This document shows positions 46,386 through 58,194 of a stretch of 64,000 nucleotides of DNA, in pieces (positions within the stretch are counted from its first letter, which is position 1; each line of letters opens with the position of its first letter). The notes under the pieces were generated by a model. The model saw nothing but the letters and a program-made list of their open reading frames with translations, did not search any database and was not told where the DNA came from. The position numbers and the translations under genes were made by a program. Source of the stretch: Zygnema cylindricum (lineage: Eukaryota > Streptophyta > Zygnematophyceae > Zygnematales > Zygnemataceae); assembly GCA_037447655.1 (NCBI GenBank), contig JBBHKE010000932.1:29161-93160 (forward strand). The letters run 5' to 3'.

Positions 46386-47149
46386 AATTAATATTGGTTG
46401 ACCGTGAAATATCAACGGTCGTCGTTCCGTGTTGACCGTTGAAATTCTCGTCATCATGGAACCATCTAAAGTACAGACCAATCACATGACTGTACCGTAC
46501 AAGAAAATTACATGTGTCGGAGTACTTTCTGTACGGTCCATATAAAACATCGCCATAGTGTGACATTTGTCACACCCCGACTTGTCATCTAGCGTTCGGA
46601 GATCTCGCAATCTTGGAGGAACTTGCCACGTGTCATCCGGAGTGGTGGTGCTTAAAAACGCCACGTCGCCCACTCCGGAAGCCCGGCTCGCACCACGGTC
46701 GTCGACTCAAATCGGAATTGTATCTGGGCCGTCGAAACAAATGTATGTACCATTTGTTTTGTCCAATAATTGAAGTACACCTGGTTCTATGTTCTATATT
46801 CCGCTAACGTAGTTAAATGGAAATCTCTACGTGATATATTTATATATTTATTAAACCCAATATATTTTAGCACTAGTTCTAGACTTAATGGACAAAGCTA
46901 ACGGCTACGGGGTGTTTGACATAGGGTAGGTACAAGGGTCAAATCTCGGGTCCATCAAATATCATTTTAGTAAACCTACCATTATCTATTCTTGTCACTC
47001 TAGGGAATTTAGGCAGCCATGGCTGTAGCTTCCTATCCTTGCCTTTAGTGATTACAAGAAGTGTGGGGGCTTGGAGAAGGGAGTCAGAGGCCGACAGCCT
47101 CTACTATTTTTCTATCCTAAACTAGACCAAGGAAATACTCAAATATCAA
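46386..47149 (-). repeat. Copia-2 5' LTR, with empty MITE site
   Basis: It matches 42805-43769 without the MITE. The empty site is near 46870 (TTTTAGCACTAGTTCTAG). Confidence 0.75.
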
Positions 47150-47842
47150 CAAGACTATGATTCTGAAAGCAAAACAAACCCTAACTAAAAACTAGCCTAT
47201 CAGTAAAATATTAGGTGGAAACCCAAAAATCACAATATTCGACAAATCCCGAGAAAAAAGCCTGTCAAAAAACGACAACCTTCCAATCTTGGATTCTTCT
47301 ATTTAATTTGCAACTGTTCCTATCTTGCCATGTGGCATTTATGCTTTGCTTTCACTAATCCGTACAGCCACGCTAATTCCTATATGTCTTTGAGCATGCA
47401 GGTTTCTATGTGCAAACGTTGCCATTTTTTGGAGACGACCGTTGCGTGGCTGCCTCGGGATGCCTTACATCTACACCTCGAGGATAAAAACCCTCCCTGA
47501 GCTAAGCGAAAAAAATTCATGAACCTCTGAGGTTTCATAACTTCAGACATCTGTCAAGTTTGGAATTGTTGGGGTTTCTGACACCTGATGTCGTACCGCG
47601 GTCCAGTTCCACGCTAATTTCACATGGTGTCGTACTTGAATCTGATCCGGTCTTCAATTCATCCGTATCTTGAGCTGTACGTTCAGTAATGTACCTGTCA
47701 CGTCACGCATACATCAATTAGTATGGGCTGACGAAATAATACCCACCGACGCCTTACGGCATGACAGCACGAACACCGACACGCCCACTTTTCAAAATGA
47801 GTCAAATGTGCAAAAGTGTCACAATTTCGGCGGGCCGCTTGA
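47150..47842. other. No feature seen
   Basis: No gene or element border recognised. Confidence 0.5.
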
Positions 47843-48437
47843 TAACATATTCCCACCAGAGTATTATATTTTCTGAGAACTAATGGGAAAACGTACAAGC
47901 TTCGACGTCATCAAACATAGACAAACCTGTAGTATTGAATGCTCAAAGGAGGACGACAGTGGTACATAGCCTATTCCCACCAGAGCATTTCCCATTCCAA
48001 TGATTTTCTGAATTATGATAATATATGAAACTTTTAAAATCCTTTGTACATGCAATACTTTCGTTCTATTTGTTGAACGTCGATCCTTTCATTCATAGCC
48101 TAAAAAATTCACTTCCGCAACAGATGGACGTTGGAATAATGTACGGCTTTCTATGAAAAACGTACTAACGAGCTTCCTCAAAATATTGTCGGATGTTGAA
48201 GTCGGGTTAAAGTCGCGTATTTCGCTGAAAAGCTGACGTAGCCAAAACAACATCCGAACGGCTATTTCATTAATTCATTGTACTCGCGCGAGACAGTTGC
48301 AGGACTTTGAACCACTGTCGTCGTCCTTCGAACATTCAATACTGCAGGTTTGTTTTCGCGCCTATGTTTGATGACGTCGAAACTTGTACGTTTTCCGATG
48401 AGTTCTCTGAAAATCAAATGCTCCGGTGGGAATAGGC
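47843..48437. mobile_element. Fold-back element with about 105-bp inverted arms
   Basis: 47843-47950 (TATTCCCACCAGAG to the GTAGTATTGAATG block) and 48325-48437 (CATTCAATACTGCAGG to GGTGGGAATAGGCTATG) are inverted copies. A short direct copy of TAGCCTATTCCCACCAGAGC lies at 47968. No coding capacity. Confidence 0.65.
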
Positions 48438-49136
48438 TATGAGACCGCCAATCGGAAGCTGAGAAAGTTACCTATCAACCGCAACAGTCAGATTCAAAAT
48501 CCGACAAGTGTGTACGGAGAAAAAATGGTTTAAGCATAGTTAAAAAGTAGGCGTTTTTATGGTAGGCCTTTGGTAGACGCACAAAACTCGCGTGGAGCAA
48601 GCATACTGTATGTATGTGCGTTGTGCACACTCCTGTACGAACGTACGAATTTGACGTATCATCATAGTACAGCGCACGCTGCCGGACCAAATTTTTTAGC
48701 GAACTCACACGGCGTAGGATGACATTCCGCGGGAAAAAAAACCCGAAAACAAAAAAAAGCCCTGACGTAAGTCCTATCGTAAGTTGTGCTATGGGCTTTT
48801 CATGTGATCTTCTTAGATCGCTACTTTGATCAGCGACCGTCCGATTGTCCAAATCTGATGGTATGAATAAAAAATACCTCAAAACTCACGGAAAAATAAA
48901 AATTTGTCCGAATGTTTTTCAAAATTTAGACATGACGTTTAATTCTCTATCGATCGATGTTCAACTCAACCCTGTAACTATTATTTTTCATTTTGCGACC
49001 AATACAATATGGGTCTTAAGGTCATATTGTATGTTTTGCGTACAATAGGCATATTGTATGGGCCTTCTTTCACCTACTTCTGAACTATGGTTTTAAGTGA
49101 CGAAAAAACAGTTGACGCTAATAGCGATTCACGGTG
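48420..49136. mobile_element. CACCG-type MITE interrupted by copy B
   Basis: The right terminus GCTAATAGCGATTCACGGTG ends at 49136 before TA. Sequence left of copy B (GTGTGTACGGAGAAAAAATG) matches the interior of the complete relative at 58195-58395. The left terminus is missing or degraded. Confidence 0.6.
48535..49087. mobile_element. AGTTCAAAAGTAGG-type MITE, copy B, nested
   Basis: Ends CATAGTTAAAAAGTAGGCG and CCTACTTCTGAACTA. Flanks TGGTTTAAG (48526-48534) and TGGTTTTAAG (49088-49097) are a near-perfect target duplication. The interior matches copies A and C (GCGACCGTCCGATTG, the ACAATAGGCATATTGTATGG palindrome). It is inserted into a CACCG-type MITE whose right end is at 49136. Confidence 0.8.
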
Positions 49137-49341
49137 TACTCTACACCGCGCATCGTTATTAGTGTCAAAGTCACTAATTTGGGTTATTAAAATTTTGATT
49201 TTTTTCCTCAAATAAGATACATGATTTTAATTTTTCCTTAACGTTAATTAAGGTACCGTACAAAATAGCGTAAAGAACTAAAGTTCAATAAGATCTAAAT
49301 AGCGTGGTGTACGGTCGATGTCAGACCGTACATAAATGTAC

Positions 49342-50310
49342 TGTAACAGGATCTCCTACCTCTCAGAAAATCCCATTACTAAAAACAATTCCAACCACAC
49401 ATTCCACACATTGGAAAACACACATCCACATTTGACAACACTCACATAAGGATAAACTTTAAATTAGAAGAAGCTTCTGTCCACATAACATCAGCTTGGT
49501 CTCTTGCCCTCGTGGCTCAACCCTTCTTATTAAAGTATTTTCCACTACTCTCCACTCTTAATAATTCTATCTCTTAACTACTAAAACACTATTTAGTTAG
49601 TAAGAGATTTCAATGCAAAATGCCTTTTCTCCAATTTGGTATAATCGCTCAGGACCAAGATCAGCCGGAATTTCCACAAACTTTTCCCAAAGGAAAAGAT
49701 GTCTACTCTCCTCTTACACTTCTCCATTTATCCATCATCGCCCTGGACTCGCCAGGCCAGAGTCAAAGCTCCGTTTGAACAGGCTTTTACCTGGGCCAAT
49801 CATTGATCAGCAAGGACTCGGACTGACCAATGCAAAAACGTGCGAAATCTCTTACTAACTACTTAGCACTTTATTAACCAATCAAACGCTACGTTTCACT
49901 ACGTAACATTTACGTGCAAAAGCGCGCGCCAAACGAAACGCGACTTCGCACGATCATGCGTCACAAATTTCGCACGTGAAACTTCCTACGAAATTCCCTT
50001 AAGTGAAAGTGACGTTTCGTACTAAAAATTGTACGAAACGAAGTACCATGCATACTGAACGTTTCATTAGAACTTTATGAAACGTTCACGCGAAATTTCG
50101 GTACTAATTTTGACCCTTAACCCGTTTCAATGATACCCACCTGTTATTTAGACCCCACACTGCCACCTAAGTGCACCCATAGCTATAACTTTTGAAATAT
50201 AACTCCAAATCGCGTGATTCTTTCGCGAACGTCTACCAAATTTAATAATCTATAATCATAACTCCTAAATACCCTTTTATAAATTAGTTCGATCCGCTAT
50301 TACTGTTACA
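49342..50310 (-). repeat. Gypsy 3' LTR (complete)
   Basis: Bounded by TGTAACAG and CTGTTACA. Immediately right, the plus-strand TCATCCCCTCCTTATTTTTA (50311-50330) is the complement of a polypurine tract. Short frames inside (49613-49858) are not genes. Confidence 0.9.
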
Positions 50311-50330
50311 TCATCCCCTCCTTATTTTTA
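50311..50330 (-). promoter_or_regulatory. Gypsy polypurine tract
   Basis: Minus strand AAATAAGGAGGGGATGA directly before the LTR start. In retroelements this primes plus-strand DNA synthesis. Confidence 0.75.
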
Positions 50331-50359
50331 ACTGCCCTCAGTTAAAACATTTTTAATTC

Positions 50360-53300
50360 TCAAGACGGGACCTCTATATTATTGTCTCTCCAATACCTCT
50401 GTAAAAATTCAGAATTTTTATCCTCTAGAGTCAACTCATCCTCAGGCCTCCCTAGATAATGCACTTGCCAGAATATAGTATCTCCGACCTTGAACCGTTG
50501 ACCAACCCAATCTATTACCCATCTGTGTACTTCAGGTTCTATAATTACTGAGGGATCCAATTCCAATTCTCCTTCGGTTGGTCGAAGATTCGCTGGTTTC
50601 AATTGGCTAATGTGTATCACTGGATGAATTTTTGTTGACGCCGGAAAGTGCAATTTGGCAGCAACTGACGATATCATCTCGATTACAGTAAATGGTCCAA
50701 TGAACTTAGGAGCAAATTTCCCCGTAGGATCCGATTGTCCGTCGATCTTGCACCTGTAATGAGTTGTAGAAAGCCAAACCTTGTCACCTGTGCGTAACAC
50801 CCAATCACCCCGTTTGCGGTTAGCATTTAATTCTTGCCTCCTTTGTGCCTCTACTAATGCATCACGGACAGTTCTCCAAACTGTTTGAATATATTCCCAA
50901 AATTCCGTTCCTGAACCCCTATTCTCTTGTGTGATCCCTGTTATTAAGTCTAATGCTTCTCTCGGTTGGTATCCGTATGCAACTTCAAATGGTGAGAATC
51001 CTGTACTAGCATGTTTACATGAATTGTATGCAAATTCCATTAATGGCAGTTTGGATTCCCATGTGTTTTGAACTCCACTGCAAATAGTCCTAAGCATTTC
51101 TTCCAGTGTACGATTCATCCTTTCTGTTTGTCCATCTGTCTGAGGATGGTAAGAGGTACTCATTTTTAATTCAGTACCTAAATTTTGCTGCAATTCTTTC
51201 CAAAATGCAGATGTAAATTTAGAATCCCTATCACTGACTATAGACAGGGGAACTCCATGATGTCTGACCACATTGTCAAAATATAACTTTGAAATATCTA
51301 CAACTGAATGAGTAGTTTTGCAAGGGATAAATATTGCCATTTTACTGAACCTATCGACTACGACCATGATACTGTCATTCCTTTTAGATGTAGCAGGCAA
51401 CCTAACAATAAAATCCATACTGACAGATTCCCACGGTCTTTCGGGAATATCCAAAGGTTTTAAGAGACCTTTAGGTTTTTGGGTACTAGGTTTACTCTGT
51501 TGGCAAGGGACACAACTTTCTACGTGTTTTGACACCTCTTTTGCCATCCCAGGCCAAAACAATCTACTTTGCAACCGACTAAGGGTTTTATCTCGACCTA
51601 GATGTCCTAAATGCTCATGAGCTTCCCGTAAAATTTGTTTTCTTAAGTCTCCGACTTCAGGAATGCATAATCTATCCCCAATTTGCAAATACAGTAAACC
51701 AGCCTCTAGTCTAAAGTTTTTGACATGCCTCTCATTCAATGGGTCAGAATTTCCTCCCGAAATATTTTTGCAAATCACAGCAAAATAAGGATCTTTATCA
51801 TAACCATTTCTAACAGTATCTAAAAACAATTCATCCTGAACCATAACACTTATTTCAAAACATCTACTTAAAGGATCTGCAACTACATTTGTCTTCCCAG
51901 GAATATGTTTGACATTAAATTTGAAATATGCTAATTTTTGCATCCACCTAACCTGTCTGCCAGTCATAATCTGTGCATCACTTAATCTCTGCAAATAAGA
52001 AAGGGCTTTATTATCACAGTGAACTGTAAATTCTTTATTATGCAAATAACATCGCCATTTCACCAATGCATGTACAATTGCAAGTAATTCTTTTTCTTGT
52101 GCTGTATAGTTCTTTTCAGCATCATTGAATTTTCTGGACTCAAAAGCAATAGGATGAAAGTGTTTGCCGACTTTTTGACTTATGACTGCACCTAGACCTT
52201 TGTCAGATGCATCTGTAGTAATCAGAACTTCAAATTCCCCAGCAGGGTCAGGATACACCAGTGTAGGAGCAGAGGTCAACTTCCCTTTTAGTTCCTCGAA
52301 TGCTCTCTCTTGATCAGCTCCCCACGCAAACGTCTCCTTTTCCCGAAGCAAATCCGTCAAAGGTGCAGCGATCATACTGAAGTTCTTTATAAATTTCCTG
52401 TAGTAAGTGGCCAATCCCAAAAATGATCTAACTTCCGTGACATTAGTAGGTTGCTTCCAACTTTGGATTGCAGTGATTTTGGATGGATCTGTTTTAACAC
52501 CTTCCCCACTAACTATATGTCCCAAAAATAATTGTTCACTTTTAAGAAAGCTGGATTTTGACAATTTTCCGTATAATTTTCTTTCTTTTAACCTTTCTAA
52601 CACTTTTCTTAAATGAATTACATGTTGTTCTCTAGATTCACTGTAAATTAGAATATCATCAATAAACACCTGAACAAACTCATCTATGTAATCAGAAAAA
52701 GTTTGGTTCATTAATCTTTGGTAAGTAGGCGGTGCATTCGTTAAGCCGAATGGCATTACTATCCATTCAAAATGACCCACCCTAGTCCTGAAAGCAGTTT
52801 TATCAACATCCTCAATTCTGATTGGCACCTGATTAAAGCCACTACGCAGGTCAATCAATGAAAATACTTTAGCACCTTTTAAACGATCTATCAAATCAGA
52901 AATTAAAGGTAACGGATACTTATCCTTCACCGTAATCTTGTTCAGACTACGATAATCGACACACATTCTCAACGTTCCGTCCTTTTTTTTGACAAAGAGA
53001 ACTGGTGCTCCATACGGTGATTTGCTGGGCTGAATATGTCCTTTCTCTAAGAGTTCTTTGATCTGTTTCTTTAACTCCTCTTGCTCAAAGAAACTGTGCT
53101 TATAAATTCCTGTGACAGGAGGATTACATCCAGGTTCAAGGTTAATAACATGTTCTACATCTCGGGAAGGTGGCCTTCCTGAGGGTAAATCATTAGGAAA
53201 AACATCTTGAAATTCAAAAATCAAATCTTTAACAGCAACATCAGATGTATTAATGTCAGTTACAAAATCATATTTTAGTTTTTCAAAAGTTTTAGTGGTG

Positions 53301-54097
53301 TCTGATTTAGGGATGACATCAATGTTATTGTTTTCTCCCCCTCTTTCATCAGTAACTGCCTCAGTTACTAACAACAAGAAAGCATGATTTGTTTTATCTT
53401 TTAAGTGCTTTTTAAATTGTTTAGCAGATATTAAACCTTCCACTCCTAATCTGGTTATATTGTTTATATGATTCCTATGCAATTTCTTAGGAGATAATGC
53501 TTGCAAAACCTTCCAACCGTTTTCAGACTTCACTTTTAAGGTGTTAATTTCCCAATTAATTTGAGGATTATGTTCTGTTAACCAAGGCTTTCCCAGAATT
53601 AGTTCCTCACTTCCTAAATTCATTATTTCACACACAACTTTCATTTTATGACCCTGAATATCCACTTCAATTGTGTCAGTTTGTAAGTCTAATGTGGACT
53701 TATTACTATTTGCCACTTGAACATGTAAAGGTTTTTCCCTTATGACAGTAGGAATTTTATTTTCCTCTACAAACTTATGTGAAATAAAATTATGTGTGGC
53801 ACCTGAATCAACCATTACTTTCAACGGTTTTCCTTCCACTAGTGACTCGAATCTAATCAAACTGTGTCTGGTGTCATCATTACTTAACTGTCCTAACATA
53901 GGTCTGTTGTTGAGAATTTCATCAGAAGGATTCTTTAAACTATGCAGTGTAGTTAGAATCATAATAAATTCAGCTATCCTAACTTTTCCATTCATTAATT
54001 TGCCCTCCAAAGTTAACTCTTTAACTTCTGGATCTGGTTGACTCAACTGAGGACTTTCAGTCAGTCCTTTCCGTTTCCCACTTCTTGGGCTTCCTGC
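50360..54097 (-). CDS. Gypsy pol polyprotein with chromodomain-like end
   Basis: Open for 1228 codons from 54046 (a TTG; the frame is open back to 54097 with no ATG nearby). Numbering from 54046: protease [10 protein letters not shown] (D80); RT 300-520 with [32 protein letters not shown] and [10 protein letters not shown] (D463, D464; F replaces the usual Y); RNase H with [11 protein letters not shown] (D612), EKELLAI, HCDNK (D678) and ADPLSR (D724); integrase HHCC zinc finger (H810, H815, C845, C848) and catalytic D878, D939, E975 ([11 protein letters not shown]). The last 50 residues ([17 protein letters not shown]) look like a degenerate chromodomain, which in chromoviruses guides integration. 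No stop codon interrupts it, so it may be functional. Confidence 0.92.
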   Translation of the reverse strand, partial: AGSPRSGKRKGLTESPQLSQPDPEVKELTLEGKLMNGKVRIAEFIMILTTLHSLKNPSDEILNNRPMLGQLSNDDTRHSLIRFESLVEGKPLKVMVDSGATHNFISHKFVEENKIPTVIREKPLHVQVANSNKSTLDLQTDTIEVDIQGHKMKVVCEIMNLGSEELILGKPWLTEHNPQINWEINTLKVKSENGWKVLQALSPKKLHRNHINNITRLGVEGLISAKQFKKHLKDKTNHAFLLLVTEAVTDERGGENNNIDVIPKSDTTKTFEKLKYDFVTDINTSDVAVKDLIFEFQDVFPNDLPSGRPPSRDVEHVINLEPGCNPPVTGIYKHSFFEQEELKKQIKELLEKGHIQPSKSPYGAPVLFVKKKDGTLRMCVDYRSLNKITVKDKYPLPLISDLIDRLKGAKVFSLIDLRSGFNQVPIRIEDVDKTAFRTRVGHFEWIVMPFGLTNAPPTYQRLMNQTFSDYIDEFVQVFIDDILIYSESREQHVIHLRKVLERLKERKLYGKLSKSSFLKSEQLFLGHIVSGEGVKTDPSKITAIQSWKQPTNVTEVRSFLGLATYYRKFIKNFSMIAAPLTDLLREKETFAWGADQERAFEELKGKLTSAPTLVYPDPAGEFEVLITTDASDKGLGAVISQKVGKHFHPIAFESRKFNDAEKNYTAQEKELLAIVHALVKWRCYLHNKEFTVHCDNKALSYLQRLSDAQIMTGRQVRWMQKLAYFKFNVKHIPGKTNVVADPLSRCFEISVMVQDELFLDTVRNGYDKDPYFAVICKNISGGNSDPLNERHVKNFRLEAGLLYLQIGDRLCIPEVGDLRKQILREAHEHLGHLGRDKTLSRLQSRLFWPGMAKEVSKHVESCVPCQQSKPSTQKPKGLLKPLDIPERPWESVSMDFIVRLPATSKRNDSIMVVVDRFSKMAIFIPCKTTHSVVDISKLYFDNVVRHHGVPLSIVSDRDSKFTSAFWKELQQNLGTELKMSTSYHPQTDGQTERMNRTLEEMLRTICSGVQNTWESKLPLMEFAYNSCKHASTGFSPFEVAYGYQPREALDLITGITQENRGSGTEFWEYIQTVWRTVRDALVEAQRRQELNANRKRGDWVLRTGDKVWLSTTHYRCKIDGQSDPTGKFAPKFIGPFTVIEMISSVAAKLHFPASTKIHPVIHISQLKPANLRPTEGELELDPSVIIEPEVHRWVIDWVGQRFKVGDTIFWQVHYLGRPEDELTLEDKNSEFLQRYWRDNNIEVPS

Positions 54098-54101
54098 TCA
54101 G

Positions 54102-55382
54102 CTAGGTATAATGCAATATCCTCTGGAGACCTTCATTTACTTCGGCTATTTTTAGAGAACCTTTATCTGTACAGTCTTTAGCGTAATGATCTGGACCTCC
54201 ACATTTGAAACAAGTGACTTTCTTTTTGGGTTTTATGCACTCTCTACTAAAATGTCCCTCCTCTCCACAGTTATAACAGTTAATCTTTTTCAGTTGTGCA
54301 CACTCAAATGCCCTATGACCCTTTTTCTGACAAATAGTGCATGTGGGGATGGTAAGGTTAGACTTCTGGGCATTAATGTTTGGTTTAGGACTTTTAATGT
54401 ACCCCCCTCTATTGTTAAATTTATTTCCTGCATTAACACTATGTCCACCCCTTTGATTTCCCCTGAAGATATTTTGCCTATTCACCAGACCAGCATTCAG
54501 ACCCTCTTCAACAAATTCCTCATCATCCCACTGTGATACTTCATTTAAATTACCCCTTACTGATCGTGTTTCCCGATTATACCCCAACTGATCCTCTAAT
54601 TCCAATGACTTATCTTGTAATTCTTTCAAATTATTAAAATTTTGATGTTTTAGCTCTGATTTCAGTACAGGATTCAAATAGTTCAAGAAATGCAATTTAG
54701 CCATTTCATCAGTCAAACCTATGACATGAATACTAGATGAGTCAAATTCTACAATATAATCCTTCACAGATCCAGTCTGCTTACAATTCAACCACTTTTC
54801 TTCCATTCTGGATTTAAAAGTGACAGACAAGAAACGCGATTTGATCGCGGTTTTAAAAGTTTCCCAATCAGCATTATCAGGAATCAATTTAGACCTTCTC
54901 TGAGTATAATACCAAATTTGAGCATCGCCTTTCAGACAGCTAACTGCAAAAGAAGTATAATCATCGCGATCACAATTCCTAGATTCCAAATAATACTCCA
55001 TATGAAAAATCCAAGCATCCAACTCATCAATCTTCTTACCATCAAACGATGGTGCCTCACTAATAGACAATTTCAGATCCCTTATCTTCTTAGGTCTATC
55101 ATGATCATCCTCCCTAAAATTGGCATTTCTTTTACTACTTTCACCCTTTTGGTCATTAACATCATTCTTTGCCTGAATTAAATTAATGAGCTCATCCAAT
55201 TTCTCATTTGAAACATTCCCATTTTCTTTAACAACTTTCAATTCACTTTTCAATTCGCAAATTTGTTCATCCACAGCAGCAGAATGATTATTAAATTTTT
55301 TTACCAATTTTACAGTTCGTTTCTTCAACACATTCAAAGCATTCTCCATTTCACGTTTCCATGCAGAATTTGCCATTATCAC
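54102..55382 (-). CDS. Gypsy gag
   Basis: 426 codons. The N-terminal 100 residues are lysine/asparagine-rich and look helical. The retrotransposon gag domain lies at about 115-260 (SFDGKKIDELDAWIFHMEYY; DYIVEFDS). Three CCHC knuckles lie near the C-terminus: CTICQKKGHRAFEC, CYNCGEEGHFSREC, CFKCGGPDHYAKDC. The frame ends at TAG 54104-54102. Pol lies in another frame, so expression needs a frameshift, re-initiation or repair of an indel. Confidence 0.9.
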   Translation of the reverse strand: MIMANSAWKREMENALNVLKKRTVKLVKKFNNHSAAVDEQICELKSELKVVKENGNVSNEKLDELINLIQAKNDVNDQKGESSKRNANFREDDHDRPKKIRDLKLSISEAPSFDGKKIDELDAWIFHMEYYLESRNCDRDDYTSFAVSCLKGDAQIWYYTQRRSKLIPDNADWETFKTAIKSRFLSVTFKSRMEEKWLNCKQTGSVKDYIVEFDSSSIHVIGLTDEMAKLHFLNYLNPVLKSELKHQNFNNLKELQDKSLELEDQLGYNRETRSVRGNLNEVSQWDDEEFVEEGLNAGLVNRQNIFRGNQRGGHSVNAGNKFNNRGGYIKSPKPNINAQKSNLTIPTCTICQKKGHRAFECAQLKKINCYNCGEEGHFSRECIKPKKKVTCFKCGGPDHYAKDCTDKGSLKIAEVNEGLQRILHYT

Positions 55383-56135
55383 ACAATTAAATCAAGCAAA
55401 AGGAAAGATAGAGTATAATTTCCCAAAGAAATTTGCTGCAGAATTGAAGTCCTTAGATTGCTCCAATCCAAAACTTCTTCTCCTTAACAAATCCTTTGAA
55501 AAGATCAAGATCTGAGAAATTAAAAAGACATTGACAATAAGTTAGTACAAATTCAAATTTTCAATTTCCCAACATTGAAACATAAATGTAAGAATTTCCC
55601 CACCAATTTTGCAATAGCAAAAATTGAAAGCTCTCAAAAGTAAGATTTAACCATAAATTTTGCAACAGCAAAACTGAAATCAATCAAGGTAACAATTTAG
55701 GGTTTGAAAAGTTTTGAGTCATTTCTGGACTCCTTTGCTCTTGAAGAAGTAAAGTACTCCACTTTCCTTCTCCTCCATTAGCAAATTCCCATTTCCCACT
55801 ACATCAGGATCTTTTGTTCTATAATCCTCACATCCTCACCCTTCATGGCTTCAAGCCCTCCCTCTACACATGAATCATTGCTAGGAGAAGGCAAGTTTGT
55901 TTGGCCTCTAGGTAATTGGAGTGAGCTTCGGCGGTGGCTACACTGCCCACCCCGCCTTAGTCCTTAGGACCTGAGCACGCCCCACATCTAACCAGCGGCC
56001 GCTGGCAGTGTGATCACTCAGTTTCCCTCCAATCCCCTACCACTTCACATTGTGGTTCTACCGACACAGGTTAGAGCACCCTCACCGGTCACGGCAATCG
56101 ATTTTCGGGTGAGCAAACTTCTCCTTGGTTTCTAA

Positions 56136-56152
56136 CCAAAGCTTTGATACCA
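56136..56152 (-). promoter_or_regulatory. Gypsy primer-binding site
   Basis: On the minus strand, two bases after the 5' LTR end (CTGTTACA, then TA), TGGTATCAAAGCTTTGG matches the common plant site complementary to initiator Met tRNA (TGGTATCAGAGC) with one change in the first twelve bases. Confidence 0.85.
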
Positions 56153-56154
56153 TA

Positions 56155-57002
56155 TGTAACAGGATCTCCTACCTCTCAGAAAATCCCATTACTAAAAACA
56201 ATTCCAACCACACATTCCACACATTGGAAAACACACATCCACATTTGACAACACTCACATAAGGATAAACTTTAAATTAGAAGAAGCTTCTGTCCACATA
56301 ACATCAGCTTGGTCTCTTGCCCTCGTGGCTCAACCCTTCTTATTAAAGTATTTTCCACTACTCTCCACTCTTAATAATTCTATCTCTTAACTACTAAAAC
56401 ACTATTTAGTTAGTAAGAGATTTCAATGCAAAATGCCTTTTCTCCAATTTGGTATTAATCGCTCAGGACCAAGATCAGCCGGAATTTCCACAAACTTTCC
56501 CCAAAGGAAAAGATGTCTACTCTCCTCTTACACTTCTCCATTTATCCATCATCGCCCTGGACTCGCCAGGCCAGAGTCAAAGCTCCGTTTGAACAGGCTT
56601 TTACCTGGGCCAATCATTGATCAGCAAGGACTCGGACTGACCAATGCAAAAACGTGCGAAATCTCTTACTAACTACTTAGCGCTTTATTAACCAATCCAA
56701 CGCTACGTTTCACTACGTAACATTTACGTGCAAAAGCGCGCGCCAAACGAAACGCGACTTCGCACGATCATGCGTCACAAATTTCGCACGTGAAACTTCC
56801 TACGAAATTCCCTTAAGTGAAAGTGACGTTTCGTACTAAAAATTGTACGAAACGAAGTACCATGCATACTGAACGTTTCATTAGAACTTTATGAAACGTT
56901 CACGCGAAATTTCGGTACTAATTTTGACCCTTAACCCGTTTCAATGATACCCACCTGTTATTTAGACCCCACACTGCCACCTAAGTGCACCCATAGCTAT
57001 AA
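56155..57002 (-). repeat. Gypsy 5' LTR, truncated
   Basis: Collinear with 49342-50188. It stops in AGCTATAA where the 3' LTR continues CTTTTGAAATAT. Here the sequence continues ATTTTGATTTTTTT, which belongs to the MITE. Confidence 0.9.
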
Positions 57003-57501
57003 ATTTTGATTTTTTTCCAAAAATAGTATACGTGATTTTAATTTTTCCTTGACGTTAATTGAGGTTCCGTACAAATTAGCGTACAGAACGAAAGTACATT
57101 AATATGTAAATAGTGTGGTGTACGGTCAATGTCAGACCGTACATAAATGTACCTTTTTAGTTGAAAATTTTACAAAAAATGAATTAAATCGGACGCATTC
57201 GCATAGGAACGTGCGCTAAAAAAAACGGGATTGGTCTGACATGTAAATAAGTCTGACATGTACGGATATTTAGATTTCACTACGGTGTACGATTTTTAAT
57301 ATTTTGTACGAATACATATAATAATGTATATAATCGTACAGAAAATTTTCCTTTTTTGCTGTTCCAAATTAGCGTTAACACTGAAATTAGAATAAACCTT
57401 TTTTTTTTTAATTTTCAAATTCTTAATTAGCGTCAATGACGGTATATTTACTTTCACACTATTTAAACTTTGACACTAATAACGATGCGCGGTGTATAGT
57501 A

Positions 57502-57695
57502 CACATAGTTATTAGAGTTAATAACACTAATTCGGTCGCGCCTTTTTGTAGCCGAAAATCATATAGGGTTGGCAATTCTATTTAAGGGATTGGAGAACAG
57601 TTTTCCCACGTCCTATTGCTCTAAATTACTGTATTATCATGTTCTAATTTCGCGTTAATGCTAATAAATCATCAATGCTAATATCGATGGCCAGT
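57502..57695. mobile_element. CACCG-family MITE, diverged
   Basis: Left end TACACATAGTTATTAGAG, right end CTAATATCGATGGCCAGTG followed by TA. It lies directly next to the right terminus at 57494. Confidence 0.6.
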
Positions 57696-58194
57696 GTAGT
57701 ACGCAGAATCTTCACTAAAAAACAAAATCTCATCGCTAAAGTTGAAACGTACACCGTGAATTGCTAAATGCTTAACAGTTAACACTAAATCGACGCCCCT
57801 AAATTACGACCATTGAACCTAAGATAAAATTCACACTACTTTTTTTTCCTTTACCCTAATGTAGGTACAGTTTTACAAGGACAGAAGTACAAGAGGTACA
57901 TAAATAGTGTGACGTACGAAATGCCGTCATTCCGTGCTAAGCCTGCTCGCATTTTCGTATAAAAGTACAAAAATGTTTTAGAGTTTAGACAACGGCCTCG
58001 ACAAGTGAGAGCGCACCCAGATTTGAATCCTAGTAATAAAGACGGGCGGAAATTGCGTGAAACCTGTTCTCACGTGTTAACGTCGACCAATGTGAACACT
58101 TTAGCGAATACACAATAGTACAATAGGAATGTGGAATCAAATTAGGGTTAGATGTGTAAATTACCTTACCTGTACTGTACTGTACACCGTGTAT

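Larger units (their letters stand above)
42805..47149 (-). mobile_element. Ty1/copia retrotransposon copia-2, old and rearranged
   Basis: Two direct repeats (about 42805-43769 and 46386-47149) are LTRs of about 762 bp once a nested MITE is subtracted. They flank minus-strand leader, gag and pol remnants. On the minus strand a polypurine tract (AAAATAAGGGGAG) precedes TGTAGATATTTGAG at 43769, the start of the 3' LTR; the 5' LTR starts TGTTGATATTTGAG at 47149. LTR identity looks like 85-90%, so the insertion is old. An inverted piece of its own leader (44790-45010) interrupts the interior. The low-coordinate LTR borders are uncertain by about 20 bp. Confidence 0.75.
49342..57002 (-). mobile_element. 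Ty3/gypsy chromovirus-like retrotransposon, young
   Basis: LTRs at 49342-50310 (3' LTR, complete, 969 bp) and 56155-57002 (5' LTR, truncated). The complete LTR starts TGTAACAG and ends CTGTTACA on the plus strand. The overlapping 848 bp differ at about four places by eye, so insertion is recent. Gag and pol are both long and open on the minus strand. A primer-binding site and polypurine tract are recognisable. The 5' LTR lacks about 122 bp that would be the start of U3, so its promoter may be damaged. Confidence 0.92.
49144..57494. mobile_element. CACCG-type MITE split by the gypsy element
   Basis: The left terminus CACCGCGCATCGTTATTAG at 49144 (after TA) and the right terminus TAATAACGATGCGCGGTG at 57494 (before TA) belong to one element. 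The gypsy retrotransposon sits between. The left part ends ATAAATGTAC at 49341. The right part begins with a second, about 150-bp, diverged copy of that same left part (57001-57152) before going on to new sequence. Confidence 0.75.

Noticed and set aside
49613-49858. Frame shared by 49613-49858 and 56433-56672
   Set aside because: It occurs in both gypsy LTRs and differs by an indel. LTRs are not expected to code.
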